From: Sedimentitalea sp041224545
GTDB taxonomy: Bacteria > Pseudomonadota > Alphaproteobacteria > Rhodobacterales > Rhodobacteraceae
Assembly (NCBI RefSeq): GCF_041224545.1
Contig: NZ_JBGFGP010000087.1
Span: 1-64,000, forward strand
Reading direction: 5' to 3'
Length of the DNA stretch: 64,000 bases
The notes below the pieces were generated by a model. That model worked only from the letters and a program-made list of their open reading frames with translations. It did no database searches and was not told the DNA's origin. Position numbers and translations under genes: made by a program. Shown piece by piece: positions 24,527 to 34,380 of this stretch (position 1 is its first letter; each line of letters begins with the position of its first letter).

Positions 24527-27136
24527 ATGGCCCAAGACACGCCGGGCAAAGGCCCTCTGAGCGAAGAAGAGTTGCAGGATCTGGTATCGTCCAGCGATTC
24601 GGGCGCACGCAACCCCGCCGGTTCCGTCGGCACCTTCCTTGCGATCGTCGCGGTGATCTGGTCGCTGTTTCAGGTCGTGCTGGCCTCTCCGGTGTCCAAC
24701 CTGGTGCTGCCCGGCGCGATCATCAACAATGATCGCTCGATCCACCTGGCCTTTGGTCTTTTCCTGGCTTTCATGGCCTATCCTGCACTGAAATCTTCGC
24801 CCCGGAACTATATCCCGATTCAGGACTGGATCATGGGCGTGCTTGGCGCATTCATCGCCATGTACGGATATTTCTTTTACGATAAGATCGTCAGGTCCGG
24901 CGGCCTCGCGGATGATACGGACAAGTGGGTCTCGCTGATCGGTCTGCTGCTCCTGTTCGAAGGCGCGCGCCGCGCGCTTGGCCCGGCCATGGCCATCATC
25001 GCCTCGATCTTTCTGCTCTACGTCTTCTTCGGATCGTCCGAATGGGTACCCGATGTCATCCGCTGGAAGGGCGCAAGCCTGCAAAAGGCGATGAGCCACA
25101 TGTGGATCACCTCCGAGGGGGTGTTCGGCATTGCGCTCGGGGTATCAACCAAATTCGTGTTCCTTTTCGTGCTCTTCGGGGCGCTGCTCGACAAGGCCGG
25201 GGCGGGCAATTATTTCATCAAGATGGCATTCGGCGCGCTTGGACACCTGCGCGGTGGTCCGGCCAAGGCCGCGGTTGTCGGTTCGGCGGCGACCGGCCTG
25301 ATTTCGGGCTCGTCCATCGCAAACGTGGTGACGACCGGAACCTTCACCATTCCGCTGATGAAGCGCGTCGGGTTCAGCAGCGAACAGGCCGGGTCGGTCG
25401 AGGTCGCAAGCTCGGTCAACGGCCAGATCATGCCGCCCGTCATGGGCGCAGCCGCGTTTCTGATGGTGGAATATGTCGGCATTTCCTATGTCGAGGTGAT
25501 CACCCACGCGTTTCTGCCTGCGGCGATTTCCTACATTGCTCTGGTTTACATCGTGCATCTCGAAGCGGTGAAGCGAAACATGCCGACGCTGGGCAACCGG
25601 ACGGTGTCGATGGGCAAGACCATTGGCGGCATGGCGCTGTTCTTTGTCGGCTTTGCGCTGCTGTGCTACGGGGTTCAATACCCGGTCAAGGCCATCATCG
25701 CCCTGATGCCGAATGCGTCGGGGCTGACCCTGTCGCTTCTGGTTTTCGCCGCCTATGTCGCGCTGTTGTGGTTGGCGGCTGGCACTGACGATCTGGTGCC
25801 GGACGATCCGAACGCCGAGGATGTCGAACTGCCGGTGGTGGCCGAGATCTACCGCGCGGGGCTCTATTACCTGCTGCCGATCATCGTGCTTGTCTACTTC
25901 CTGATGATCGAACAGAAATCGCCGGGGCTTTCGGCCTTCTGGGCGACCGCGCTGCTGTTCGTGATCCTGCTGACGCAGAAACCGCTCAAGGCGATTTTCC
26001 GCGGCCAGAGCGATATGGCCCAAACCTTCATGAGCGGCGTTGGCGACCTCTGGCAGGGTCTGATCGACGGCGCGCGCAACATGATCGGCATCGCACTTGC
26101 AACCGCGACCGCTGGCGTGATTGTCGGCACCGTCACGCTGACCGGGGTGGGGCAGGTGATGGCCGACCTGGTCGAGTTCCTGTCGGGGGGCAATCTGATC
26201 CTGATGCTGATCATGGTGGGATTGCTGTCGCTGATCCTGGGCATGGGGCTTCCGACGACCGCAAACTATATCGTCGTCAGCTCGCTGATGGCCGGGGTTG
26301 TGGTCGAACTGGGCGCGCAATCGGGCCTGATCGTGCCGTTGATCGCGGTGCACCTGTTCGTGTTCTATTTCGGAATCATGGCAGATGTGACGCCGCCCGT
26401 GGGCCTTGCCAGCTTTGCCGCGGCGGCGGTGTCCGGTGGCGACGCGATCAAGACAGGCTTTATTGCCTTCTTCTACAGCCTGCGTACCGTCGCGCTGCCT
26501 TTCGTGTTCATCTTCAATACCGATCTGCTGCTGATCGATGTCGGATGGGTCCAGGGGATAATGGTCGCGGTGACGGCAACGATCGCGATCCTCGTGTTCA
26601 CCGCCGGCACCATGGGCTGGTTCGTGACCAAGAACCGCATCTATGAAAGCGTCGCGTTGGTTCTCATTGCCTTTGCGCTGTTCCGTCCCGACTTCTTCAT
26701 GAACCGCCTGCAACCGCCGTATCAGCAGATCGAACCCACCGCGCTGGTCGAACGGCTCGATACCGCCGCCGAAGGGCGTGAGCTGCGCGTGGTTGTCAGC
26801 GGGCCGGATTTCGATACCGGTGAGATGAAGGACACCACGCTGTTGCTGGTGGTCGGGCCGGAAGCCAGCGGTCAGGAGCGGCTGGATGCGATGGGGCTGA
26901 TCGTGTTGGAAGAAGACGGTATCGCCCGGCTTGAGGAACCCATGTTCGGCACGCCTGTGTCTTCGGATCTGAGCAGCTTCGATTTCTATGCCGACGCGCC
27001 GGTGCAACTGTCCAAGGTGCAGGTGCCCGCGGACCAGATGCCCAAGGAGTTGATCTTTATCCCGGCGCTCATCCTGCTTGGCTTGCTCGCCTTCGCTCAG
27101 CGGGCACGCGCGTCCAAACAAGGAGTTCCCGCATGA
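24527..27136 (+). CDS. TRAP transporter fused permease (DctQ-DctM) with DUF3394 tail
   Basis: 869 residues. The N-terminal DctQ-like part (four spans) is fused to a DctM-like Na+/solute symport domain (SGSSIANVVTTGTFTIPLMKRVGFSSEQAGSVE; LILGMGLPTTANYIV). The C-terminal about 150 residues (QPPYQQIEPTALVERLDTAAEGREL onward) match the DUF3394 extension seen with TAXI systems. ATG 24527 follows AGGGAGAG. It overlaps the UspA gene by four bases. Confidence 0.93.
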   Translation: MAQDTPGKGPLSEEELQDLVSSSDSGARNPAGSVGTFLAIVAVIWSLFQVVLASPVSNLVLPGAIINNDRSIHLAFGLFLAFMAYPALKSSPRNYIPIQDWIMGVLGAFIAMYGYFFYDKIVRSGGLADDTDKWVSLIGLLLLFEGARRALGPAMAIIASIFLLYVFFGSSEWVPDVIRWKGASLQKAMSHMWITSEGVFGIALGVSTKFVFLFVLFGALLDKAGAGNYFIKMAFGALGHLRGGPAKAAVVGSAATGLISGSSIANVVTTGTFTIPLMKRVGFSSEQAGSVEVASSVNGQIMPPVMGAAAFLMVEYVGISYVEVITHAFLPAAISYIALVYIVHLEAVKRNMPTLGNRTVSMGKTIGGMALFFVGFALLCYGVQYPVKAIIALMPNASGLTLSLLVFAAYVALLWLAAGTDDLVPDDPNAEDVELPVVAEIYRAGLYYLLPIIVLVYFLMIEQKSPGLSAFWATALLFVILLTQKPLKAIFRGQSDMAQTFMSGVGDLWQGLIDGARNMIGIALATATAGVIVGTVTLTGVGQVMADLVEFLSGGNLILMLIMVGLLSLILGMGLPTTANYIVVSSLMAGVVVELGAQSGLIVPLIAVHLFVFYFGIMADVTPPVGLASFAAAAVSGGDAIKTGFIAFFYSLRTVALPFVFIFNTDLLLIDVGWVQGIMVAVTATIAILVFTAGTMGWFVTKNRIYESVALVLIAFALFRPDFFMNRLQPPYQQIEPTALVERLDTAAEGRELRVVVSGPDFDTGEMKDTTLLLVVGPEASGQERLDAMGLIVLEEDGIARLEEPMFGTPVSSDLSSFDFYADAPVQLSKVQVPADQMPKELIFIPALILLGLLAFAQRARASKQGVPA

Positions 27137-27564
27137 CGAAATCCGTTCTTTGCGCCGTCGATGTCAGCGACGGCGACACCGATCGCGCGGTATTGCAAGA
27201 GGCGGCACTGATTGCCGGACTGCACGATGCCCAGCTTGACGTGATCACCGTTGTGCCGGATTTCGGTACCAGCCTGGTGTCGGGTTATTTCGATCCGGGG
27301 TTTCACGAGAAGGCCGAAGAGGAAGCCGACAAACATCTGCGCGAGCTGTGTGTCGCGACACTCGGGGAAGAGCGCAACCGCTCGGTGCGTCATGTCGTTG
27401 CAACCGGCTCGGCCTACAAGGAAATCCTGTCGGTCGCGGAAAAGGCGGGCACCGACCTGATCGTCATCGGCGCGAGCAAGCCCGACGTGAAGGACTTTTT
27501 GCTTGGACCAAATGCCTCGCGGATCGTGAACCACTCGCAATGCTCGGTCTACGTGGTGCGATGA
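27133..27564 (+). CDS. UspA-family universal stress protein, TeaD-like
   Basis: 143 residues, one Usp domain. The ATP-binding motif is in IGASKPDVKDFLLGPNASRIVNHSQCSVYVV (G-x2-G-like, then GPNASRIV). Its start overlaps the TRAP permease stop (ATGA). In Halomonas the Usp protein TeaD sits next to the ectoine TRAP transporter TeaABC and regulates it; a similar role here follows from the arrangement. Confidence 0.9.
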   Translation: MTKSVLCAVDVSDGDTDRAVLQEAALIAGLHDAQLDVITVVPDFGTSLVSGYFDPGFHEKAEEEADKHLRELCVATLGEERNRSVRHVVATGSAYKEILSVAEKAGTDLIVIGASKPDVKDFLLGPNASRIVNHSQCSVYVVR

Positions 27565-27580
27565 TCCGGTGCGAACGCGG

Positions 27581-28462
27581 CTAATGTACGGGCTGTAGCA
27601 GAACGACGTAGAACACCGTGCCCTTGTAAGGCGCGGCGCTGATCGTGGCGTGGTACTGGCCGATCCGGAGATGGCGGAGATGGCGGCAGATGCTGGTCTG
27701 CGTGATGCCACCTGCAAGGATGTCTTCCGGGCGCTCGCGGATCTCGAGATCGAGACCGGCATAGTCGAAGACCGACCGCGTCCAGGGACCGTAATGGCCA
27801 GCGTCGAAATTCTGGCGCGCAGACTTGTTGGCATGGCGAACGATGTGCTGCGCATCCACGATCAGCACCGGTGCCGGTAGAATCTCGAGCCCGGCGCGTA
27901 ATTCGTTATCGGGATAGTTGAAGGCCAGGATTTGCGCGGCCTTGCCGGAACGGTCGATGAGCGGAACGATCAACCTGCGCCACACCGTTGCAAACACCTG
28001 ATCCGGCGGCTGGTGAACAGTCAGCACACGCTCTTTGCGTTCACTGACATCCTTGAAGATGGCATTGTAAAACTGCCTGATGTGATCGGGAAAATCATTG
28101 GTTGTCTTGCCGGTCATATCCTGACCATAGGTCCGGGCGATTTCCCGGCCGAAATGCGTATACCGAAAACCGCGATCATCGGCGATCGGCTCGAGCACCG
28201 CCAGCCAGTCTTTCATCGAACCGAAATAGGCAAGATCAAGATCCTCCATTGCGATCGAACCGCTGTTTTGGGCAATCTGATCGCAGGCGAGGTGGAACGT
28301 GGTCGTGGAACGGCACAGGACGATGCCCGCGTGGGGCTGCCATATCACATGTGGCGCCGGTGCGCCGGCCCGCGCAAAGGCCTCGGCAATATCGTTGCTG
28401 TCATAGCAGTGTTGCGCCCCGGTGGGGCTGGCGCGGGTCTGATTGGCCGGGGGTGCTTTCAT
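27581..28462 (-). CDS. PAS-domain protein (PAS_5-like)
   Basis: 293 residues. The region AMEDLDLAYFGSMKDWLAVLEPIADDRGFRYTHFGREIARTYGQDMTGK resembles PAS_5 domains common in Rhodobacteraceae and Rhodospirillales. A second PAS-like section starts at LPAPVLIVDAQHIVRHANKSARQ. There is no kinase, cyclase or DNA-binding output domain, so it is likely a sensory adaptor. The start at 28462 is the last ATG before the conserved region; the ribosome binding site is weak. Confidence 0.75.
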   Translation of the reverse strand: MKAPPANQTRASPTGAQHCYDSNDIAEAFARAGAPAPHVIWQPHAGIVLCRSTTTFHLACDQIAQNSGSIAMEDLDLAYFGSMKDWLAVLEPIADDRGFRYTHFGREIARTYGQDMTGKTTNDFPDHIRQFYNAIFKDVSERKERVLTVHQPPDQVFATVWRRLIVPLIDRSGKAAQILAFNYPDNELRAGLEILPAPVLIVDAQHIVRHANKSARQNFDAGHYGPWTRSVFDYAGLDLEIRERPEDILAGGITQTSICRHLRHLRIGQYHATISAAPYKGTVFYVVLLQPVH

Positions 28463-28714
28463 GCTCTCATCCAATCGCAAAACTGGAAACAATGTGCAAC
28501 AATACGTGATTATTATGCGTTCAGTGTTTACGAAATGGTTAACACGACACGACCGCACCACCAACAACGCTGCCTTTCGCGAGAGCAACCCCATCGTCGG
28601 ACAAGCGGGCAAATCAATACGACAGGGCGGATGGTTTGCGTTTTCCGGTTCCAATTCCGGTTTCCCGACACTAGCGTTCCGGCAGATCGGCAACCGCAAA
28701 TTACGGGATATGAG

Positions 28715-29638
28715 ATGAACCGGCTGGACGAAACCGCAAGAGGCGTCTTTACGATCGCCGTGACCCCCTTTCTGCCGGATGGCACGCTTGATCTCGCCAG
28801 CATTGACCGGATGGTGGATTTCTATGTCGAAAAAGGTGCAACCGGGCTGACGATCCTCGGGATCATGGGCGAGGCCGGCAAGCTGTCGGCGGCGGAGTCC
28901 GAAGCCGTGATCCGGCATGTGGTGGCGCGCACCCGCCTGCCAGTGATCGTCGGAGTCTCGGCACCCGGACTGGCCGCGATCAGGTATCTGGCAGAACGAT
29001 CGATGGAGATCGGCGCTGTCGGGGTGATGGTGGCACCGCCCTGGACACTCAGAACCGATGCGCAAATCCTCGGCTATTATCGTGACGTTGCCGACACCCT
29101 GGGCGACATCCCGTTTGTCCTTCAGGATTTCCCGCTGGTCACGAATGTTGTCATTTCCGCAGAGACCGTCCTGAAGATTGTCGAAGACTGTCCCAACTGC
29201 GTGATGCTCAAGCACGAAGACTGGCCGGGGCTCGACAAGATCGGCGCTCTGCGCGCGGCCTCTGACGCCGGTGCTCGGCGCATTTCGATCCTGTGCGGCA
29301 ATGGCGGTCAGTTTCTGCCCGAAGAGATGCGGCGGGGTGCCGATGGGGCGATGACCGGCTTTGCCTATCCGGAAATGATGGCCGGTGTTGTTGCCGCGCA
29401 GGATGCCGGCGACGCCGAGCGGGCGCAGGATATCTTTGATGCCTACTTGCCGGTCATTCGATATGAAAGCCAGCCGGGGCTGGGTCTGGCCGTCCGCAAG
29501 TATATCCTGGCAAAGCGTGGGGCGATCGCCCATGACACGGTGCGACGTCCGGGCAAACCCCTGTCCGCTGGCACGATCCGCGATCTCGACTTCCTTATGA
29601 CAAGGCTCGAGCGCCGCCTCGCCGATCTTCAGTCATAG
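28715..29638 (+). CDS. DHDPS-family (DapA-like) aldolase, not canonical DapA
   Basis: 307-residue class I aldolase of the dihydrodipicolinate synthase/N-acetylneuraminate lyase family. The Schiff-base Lys is K166 (VMLKHEDWPGL) and the phosphate/carboxylate loop is LGIMGEAGKLSAAE. The catalytic Tyr region, normally a YNxP motif, reads VLQDFPLV, so the proton-relay Tyr of DapA is missing. That argues for another alpha-keto acid lyase or dehydratase. It overlaps the convergent AttH-like gene by 10 bases. Confidence 0.83.
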   Translation: MNRLDETARGVFTIAVTPFLPDGTLDLASIDRMVDFYVEKGATGLTILGIMGEAGKLSAAESEAVIRHVVARTRLPVIVGVSAPGLAAIRYLAERSMEIGAVGVMVAPPWTLRTDAQILGYYRDVADTLGDIPFVLQDFPLVTNVVISAETVLKIVEDCPNCVMLKHEDWPGLDKIGALRAASDAGARRISILCGNGGQFLPEEMRRGADGAMTGFAYPEMMAGVVAAQDAGDAERAQDIFDAYLPVIRYESQPGLGLAVRKYILAKRGAIAHDTVRRPGKPLSAGTIRDLDFLMTRLERRLADLQS

Positions 29639-30681
29639 CCCGTCATTTCAAGGTATCCGCGACCGGTGTGGCTGCCGGTCACGCTGACCGGGCCTTCCCA
29701 ATAGGGGAACGATGTGCCCATCCAGCTTTGCGGGTTCAGCGCGGTGACCGTCACATCGAGCTGCTGATCGGGCAGGGTCACCCGCCATGTCGTCGGCACG
29801 GTCCGGCCTTCAACGGCGCTGGTCTCTGCCGGTTCGACGCCAAGCGCGCCGTTCGGCAATGTGCGACTTGATCCGTCCGGAGCGATCCATGTCGCCGAGG
29901 TGTATCCCGGCCCGCCATCGCGCAACCGGAATCCCATCATCCGCGCGCCACTGTCAAAGGAGAGCGAGAACCAGTCCCAGCCGCTCTGATCCTCTGCCAG
30001 CGGTTGCGAGGACCATTCGCGATCCAGCCAGCCCTGACCCGTGACACGCACAGGCCCCTGCGGCAAATGCAGCATTCCGCTCACTGCGTAGGCCGGTTGG
30101 GAATAATAATAGCTGGCCCGCCCGTCTTCGCTCTTGGTTGAAAATCCGCCCTCGCCATGCAGTACCAGCGGGCCATCCGCGCGCAGTTGCAGATCGTAGC
30201 GAAAATCCTTGCCACGGGCGACAAGCCGCAGTTCGGACAGCCCGGAGTCCGGCTGACCGGTCATTTCCCAATCGTCGATCCATGCCGAGAAGGGTGCGGC
30301 GATAACACCGGCCTGACCGATCCCGCCACGGGCAATGCGTTCATCGAACAGGTGGCTGGTTTCACTGGTGACGGCGGAATGGCCCATCCACAATTGTGGT
30401 GATTGCCAGCCTTCCTCCTCTCGTGGTGCCAGGGCCGAACGGAACAGCGTCCATTGGATGCCGTATTCGCGGCCATCGTCACCGCTCAGTGTCGAGGTCA
30501 GATACCACCATTCGATCCGAAACGCGGGATGGGGGCCGTGATCGGCGGGAAATTCAAGCGCTACGCCGCGTTGCGGCGCGGCGAAGTCTTCGGCGTCGGT
30601 GCCAAGCCCGGCAAAGCCCTGCGCGCATGCCGCACGGCCAAGCAGCATCAGCAGCAGCAGGATGCAGATCCTAACGTTCAT
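29629..30681 (-). CDS. Secreted AttH-like / carotenoid 1,2-hydratase-fold (lipocalin-like) protein
   Basis: 350 residues with a signal peptide (MNVRICILLLLMLLGRAACA). Landmarks of the AttH/COG5621 family are FRIEWWYLTSTLSGDDGREYGIQWTLFR, GHSAVTSE, GWLDREWSSQPL and WDWFSLSFDSGARMM. The fold is a double lipocalin-like barrel that binds hydrophobic ligands. It is the last gene of a three-gene operon with an ABC permease and ATPase, overlapping the permease stop by 11 bases, so it probably receives or carries the exported lipid. Confidence 0.83.
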   Translation of the reverse strand: MNVRICILLLLMLLGRAACAQGFAGLGTDAEDFAAPQRGVALEFPADHGPHPAFRIEWWYLTSTLSGDDGREYGIQWTLFRSALAPREEEGWQSPQLWMGHSAVTSETSHLFDERIARGGIGQAGVIAAPFSAWIDDWEMTGQPDSGLSELRLVARGKDFRYDLQLRADGPLVLHGEGGFSTKSEDGRASYYYSQPAYAVSGMLHLPQGPVRVTGQGWLDREWSSQPLAEDQSGWDWFSLSFDSGARMMGFRLRDGGPGYTSATWIAPDGSSRTLPNGALGVEPAETSAVEGRTVPTTWRVTLPDQQLDVTVTALNPQSWMGTSFPYWEGPVSVTGSHTGRGYLEMTGYD

Positions 30682-33079
30682 TACTGAAAACCCTGAGCAA
30701 ATCGGCGGGCGGCGTGCTGCGCAGACGCCGCGCGGGGATGATCGCCGCGACGGCGCCGGCGAGCAGCGCAAGCAACGCCAGGCGCGCCCAGTCGAGCGGG
30801 AACAGGTACATCGGCAGGCGCCAGCCAAAGGCTTCGACGTTGATGATTGCGAGCAGAACCCAGGCCAGCACCAGCCCGAGCGGCAACGCCAGACAGGCGG
30901 TCATCGCGGTGAGGGCGACACTGCGCAGAATTTCGAGCCGGGCGAGCCGCCTGCGGGTCAGGCCAAGCGCCCAGACCGGCGCAAGCTGCGGCAGGCGCAG
31001 GGTCCACAGGGTCAGCAACGATGTCAGGATGGCAAAGCTGGCAACACCAAGGGTCAGGATATTGAGCGCGCCGGTCACCACGAACGTCTTTTCAAACACC
31101 GCGAGCGAGCGGGCCTTGATGGTCGATTGATCGATGATCGCCGAGGCTGGGAGATCGAAGGCCATGCGCAACTCTTCGGCAAGACCGGCCACACGCTCGG
31201 GCGCGACCCGGACGCCGAATTGCCGGTTGGGTATGGAAGGGAACAGATCGAGCAGCGCGGGCAATGACACGATGGCCTGCGGATTTGGATTGCCGAAATC
31301 CGAATAGACGCCGACGATTTTCGCGTTCCAGCCCTCGCACAGGGTGATGTCGTCGCCTGGCCAGAGCTTTTCGCGGCGTGCAAGCTGCTCGTTGATCAAC
31401 ACGCTGCGCTCGTTGTGCAGACGGTCCCAGACATCGGGTACTGACCGGATCAGCGGCCAGTGATCGCGATAGGTGGCATGATCGGCAACGCCATAGAGCC
31501 GGCCCGGCAGACCGGCGAGGCGAATATCGGCATTCCGAAGCGGCAGAACGGCCTCGCTGCGGCGCATGAGCCACCGTGAAATCGCCTCGCCCTCGGTGTC
31601 CGAGCGGGCGGTGACATAGAGTTCGGAGGCCAGACGCTGATCGAGCCATCCGGTAAAGGTCAGGCGAAAGCTGGATACCATCGTCCCGACGCCAAGATTG
31701 GTCGCCAGCGCCAGAAGCAGCGCCATCAGAGCGAGCGACAGGCCGGGCATGTGGCTGCGCAAATCCGCCCAGACCCATTGCGCGACCGGGTCCCGTACTC
31801 TGGTTCCCACCCTTCCAAGCAACTGACCAAGGATCGGGGGCAGCAGCAGCGCCGCACCGAGCATCAGGCCGGCCAGCAGAGCGAACCCGGCGAGCAGCCC
31901 CTGTGCGAGCCATTGCGTCAGGATGCCGGCGGCAATCAGGCCGATCCCCATCATGGCTTGCACCCGGTCGCGCGTGGCGGAGCCTAGCCGCCAGCTTTGC
32001 AAACCCGGTGCCTGCAGGATGGGGAGACGATGCAGGTGCCACAACCCCTGAGCACCGGCGATCAACGCACCGAGCAAGGCAATCGCGAGACCGCTGGCGA
32101 CCCACGCGGGGCGCAGGGTCAGGCTGCCTGCGACGGATGCGCCATACAGGCCGCGCAGGCTGGCCGCCACATCCGGAAGCAGCGCGGCGGCGATGGTATA
32201 GCCGATGATCAGGCCAAGGCTCCCGGCGAACAGAGCCAGCAGGACGAGTTCGATCAGAAGGAGTTGCGTCAGAACCGCCAGCGGCATCCCGAGTGCACGC
32301 AGCGACCGGAACATCGCGCGCCGTTGCTGGAATGCCAGACCAACGGTTCCATGCACGATGAAGAGGCCCACCGCGAAAGACAGCAGTCCAAAAGCGGTCA
32401 GGTTGAGGTGAAAGCTGTCGGTCAGGCGGCTGATCTCGGCTTCTCCGTCCGGCTGCGTCAGAACGAGGTCGGGCGCGAGTTGCGCAAGGGGCGCGATGCC
32501 GACAGGCTGATCGGGCAGGACGAGCAGGCGACTGAGTTCTCCGGTTCGTTCCAGCAGCCGCTCCGCCACGGAAATATCGGTCAGCGCGACCCCGACTGGC
32601 AGATCCCGTGTCGCGATCACCGGCGCGGGGGCCGTTGCGCCATCGAGCCCGGCGGCACTGTCAGGATTGAGGAACAGGCGACCGGGGCCGGTCAGGATAT
32701 CGCCGGGCCGGACAGTGACCGAGTCTGAGACCGGGCGCGGTGGCACGGGATAGCTGAGCGAGTCGACACCGAGCAGCCGGAACACGGTATCGCCCAGTTG
32801 CAGCTTGCCTTCGAGCACCGGGCTGAGCTGCCAGCCGGCGCGACGCAATTCCACATACCGCGCGAGCGGTATGAAACCGGTGGGTGCGCTGAGATGGGCA
32901 AGGCGACCCGCGCCAAGCTGTTCCGCCGCTTCTGCATAACTCAGCCGCGCCTGTCCGTTGATGGCCTGCACCGCAGACCACAGCCCGGTCGCAAGCGCGA
33001 GGCCGAAGACCAGTGTCAGCAATTGCAGCGGCTGCCTGCGCCAATGCGACAGCAGCGCGGAAAGGCCGGTCCGTTTCAT
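30671..33079 (-). CDS. FtsX-like ABC transporter permease
   Basis: 802 residues with two FtsX-like domains: an N-terminal span (LTLVFGLALATGLWSAVQAI), a large periplasmic region, a middle membrane block, a second periplasmic domain and a C-terminal block of three spans ending IIPARRLRSTPPADLLRVFSNE. This is the MacB/LolCE-type mechanotransmission permease class (COG0577/COG4591). It overlaps the ATPase gene by four bases. Confidence 0.87.
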   Translation of the reverse strand: MKRTGLSALLSHWRRQPLQLLTLVFGLALATGLWSAVQAINGQARLSYAEAAEQLGAGRLAHLSAPTGFIPLARYVELRRAGWQLSPVLEGKLQLGDTVFRLLGVDSLSYPVPPRPVSDSVTVRPGDILTGPGRLFLNPDSAAGLDGATAPAPVIATRDLPVGVALTDISVAERLLERTGELSRLLVLPDQPVGIAPLAQLAPDLVLTQPDGEAEISRLTDSFHLNLTAFGLLSFAVGLFIVHGTVGLAFQQRRAMFRSLRALGMPLAVLTQLLLIELVLLALFAGSLGLIIGYTIAAALLPDVAASLRGLYGASVAGSLTLRPAWVASGLAIALLGALIAGAQGLWHLHRLPILQAPGLQSWRLGSATRDRVQAMMGIGLIAAGILTQWLAQGLLAGFALLAGLMLGAALLLPPILGQLLGRVGTRVRDPVAQWVWADLRSHMPGLSLALMALLLALATNLGVGTMVSSFRLTFTGWLDQRLASELYVTARSDTEGEAISRWLMRRSEAVLPLRNADIRLAGLPGRLYGVADHATYRDHWPLIRSVPDVWDRLHNERSVLINEQLARREKLWPGDDITLCEGWNAKIVGVYSDFGNPNPQAIVSLPALLDLFPSIPNRQFGVRVAPERVAGLAEELRMAFDLPASAIIDQSTIKARSLAVFEKTFVVTGALNILTLGVASFAILTSLLTLWTLRLPQLAPVWALGLTRRRLARLEILRSVALTAMTACLALPLGLVLAWVLLAIINVEAFGWRLPMYLFPLDWARLALLALLAGAVAAIIPARRLRSTPPADLLRVFSNER

Positions 33080-33732
33080 GAAATACGCCCGCGGCTCAGC
33101 GACAGATGCCGGTCGAGCCGGTCGGCAATACGGCTGGAATGGGTCACGAGAAACAGGGCCGCGCCGGATTGCCGTACAAGGTCCACCATCATTTCGAAGA
33201 CCAGATCGCCGGTGCGCTCGTCGAGATTGCCGGTTGGTTCATCGGCCAGCAACAGCTTGGGGCGCAAGGCGAGCGCGCGCCCGATCGCGACACGCTGCAT
33301 CTGACCGCCGGACAGCTGCTCGGGATAACGATTCAGGTGATCGCTCAACCCGAGCCGCCCGGCAAGGAACGCGACATGATCCGGGTCCTCGCGACCGGCA
33401 AGCCGGGCATGAAACGCAAGGTTCTGCGCGACAGTCAGCGATGGAATAAGGTTGAACTGCTGAAACACGAGCGCGACGGTCCCGCGGCGCAATTCTGCGC
33501 GCGCCGCGTCGTCCATGCCCGACAATGCCTTGCCATCGAGATGGATTTCGCCCGCGTCGAACCCGTCGAGGGCCCCCACGAGATGCAGGAGCGTGCTCTT
33601 GCCACACCCGCTCTCGCCGGTCAGGGCCAGCGTTTCTCCGGCCGCCAGTTCGAGTGAGACCCCGTTCAGAACCGGACGGTCCGGATCTGCGCCCGGGTAT
33701 CGTTTGATGATGTCTCTGGCCGTCAGCAGCAC
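33076..33732 (-). CDS. ABC transporter ATPase, LolD/MacB type
   Basis: 218 residues. Walker A GESGCGKST, Q-loop VFQQFNLIPSLTV, signature LSGGQMQRVAIGRAL, Walker B LLLADEPTGNLD and the H-loop VTHSSRI are all present. With the 802-residue FtsX-type permease it forms an extraction pump of the LolCDE/MacB class; the lipocalin-like partner points to a lipid or hydrophobic cargo. First gene of the operon. Confidence 0.92.
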   Translation of the reverse strand: MLLTARDIIKRYPGADPDRPVLNGVSLELAAGETLALTGESGCGKSTLLHLVGALDGFDAGEIHLDGKALSGMDDAARAELRRGTVALVFQQFNLIPSLTVAQNLAFHARLAGREDPDHVAFLAGRLGLSDHLNRYPEQLSGGQMQRVAIGRALALRPKLLLADEPTGNLDERTGDLVFEMMVDLVRQSGAALFLVTHSSRIADRLDRHLSLSRGRIS

Positions 33733-33909
33733 GCGTCGTTTTCCTCATTTCCGCAGTGATGATGGTGCGGATTTCGTCGGTGTCCACCACCGAACGCGAA
33801 CGCGGCCAAGATGTCGCGTTCCGGAACGAAACGAAGGTCAGCCATTGACACAAGCCCTGTTCGACCTGAGACATGGGCGCCCCGCAACGCAGAAACGGAC
33901 CCCGCAGAT

Positions 33910-34353
33910 ATGACGATCCTACAGCAGATCTTTTGGGGAAGCGCGATACTCGGCTTTTGCCTGCTCATCCATGTGGGCTGTCTCGCGTTGTGTGAGCAGG
34001 CGCTCGAGACGATATCACGGCGCATCCGCCGTCGCACCCCTTCGATGCGAATCACCGTGATGCTGGTGTTTGCGCTCTGCGTATTGATCTTCGCGCTCAC
34101 CATCGAGGTCTGGATCTGGTCGACGATCTGGATTGTTTTCGAGATTTTTCCGAGCTGGAACGAGGCGGTATATTTCTCGCTGGTGACGTTCACCACCGTT
34201 GGGTATGGCGATGTCGTTCTTGGGCCCGAGGCGCGCATCCTGGGGAGTTTCGCCGCGGTGACCGGACTTCTGAGTTTCGGGTTGAGCACGGCATTTCTCA
34301 TCGCTGTGACCAACCGTTTGCTGGCCATCGAACACCTGGATCACGGTCGGTAA
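33910..34353 (+). CDS. Two-TM potassium channel-like protein (Ion_trans_2)
   Basis: 147 residues with an N-terminal span, a second span (MLVFALCVLIFALTIEVWIW), a pore loop and selectivity filter TFTTVGYGDVV, and a last span (GLLSFGLSTAFLIAVTN). The filter TVGYGD is diagnostic of K+ channels. There is no regulatory RCK domain. The start at 33910 is chosen because the earlier in-frame ATG (33811) adds a hydrophilic unconserved stretch. Confidence 0.82.
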   Translation: MTILQQIFWGSAILGFCLLIHVGCLALCEQALETISRRIRRRTPSMRITVMLVFALCVLIFALTIEVWIWSTIWIVFEIFPSWNEAVYFSLVTFTTVGYGDVVLGPEARILGSFAAVTGLLSFGLSTAFLIAVTNRLLAIEHLDHGR

Positions 34354-34380
34354 TGGCGGCAGCCTTGGCGGGGTGCCGGA

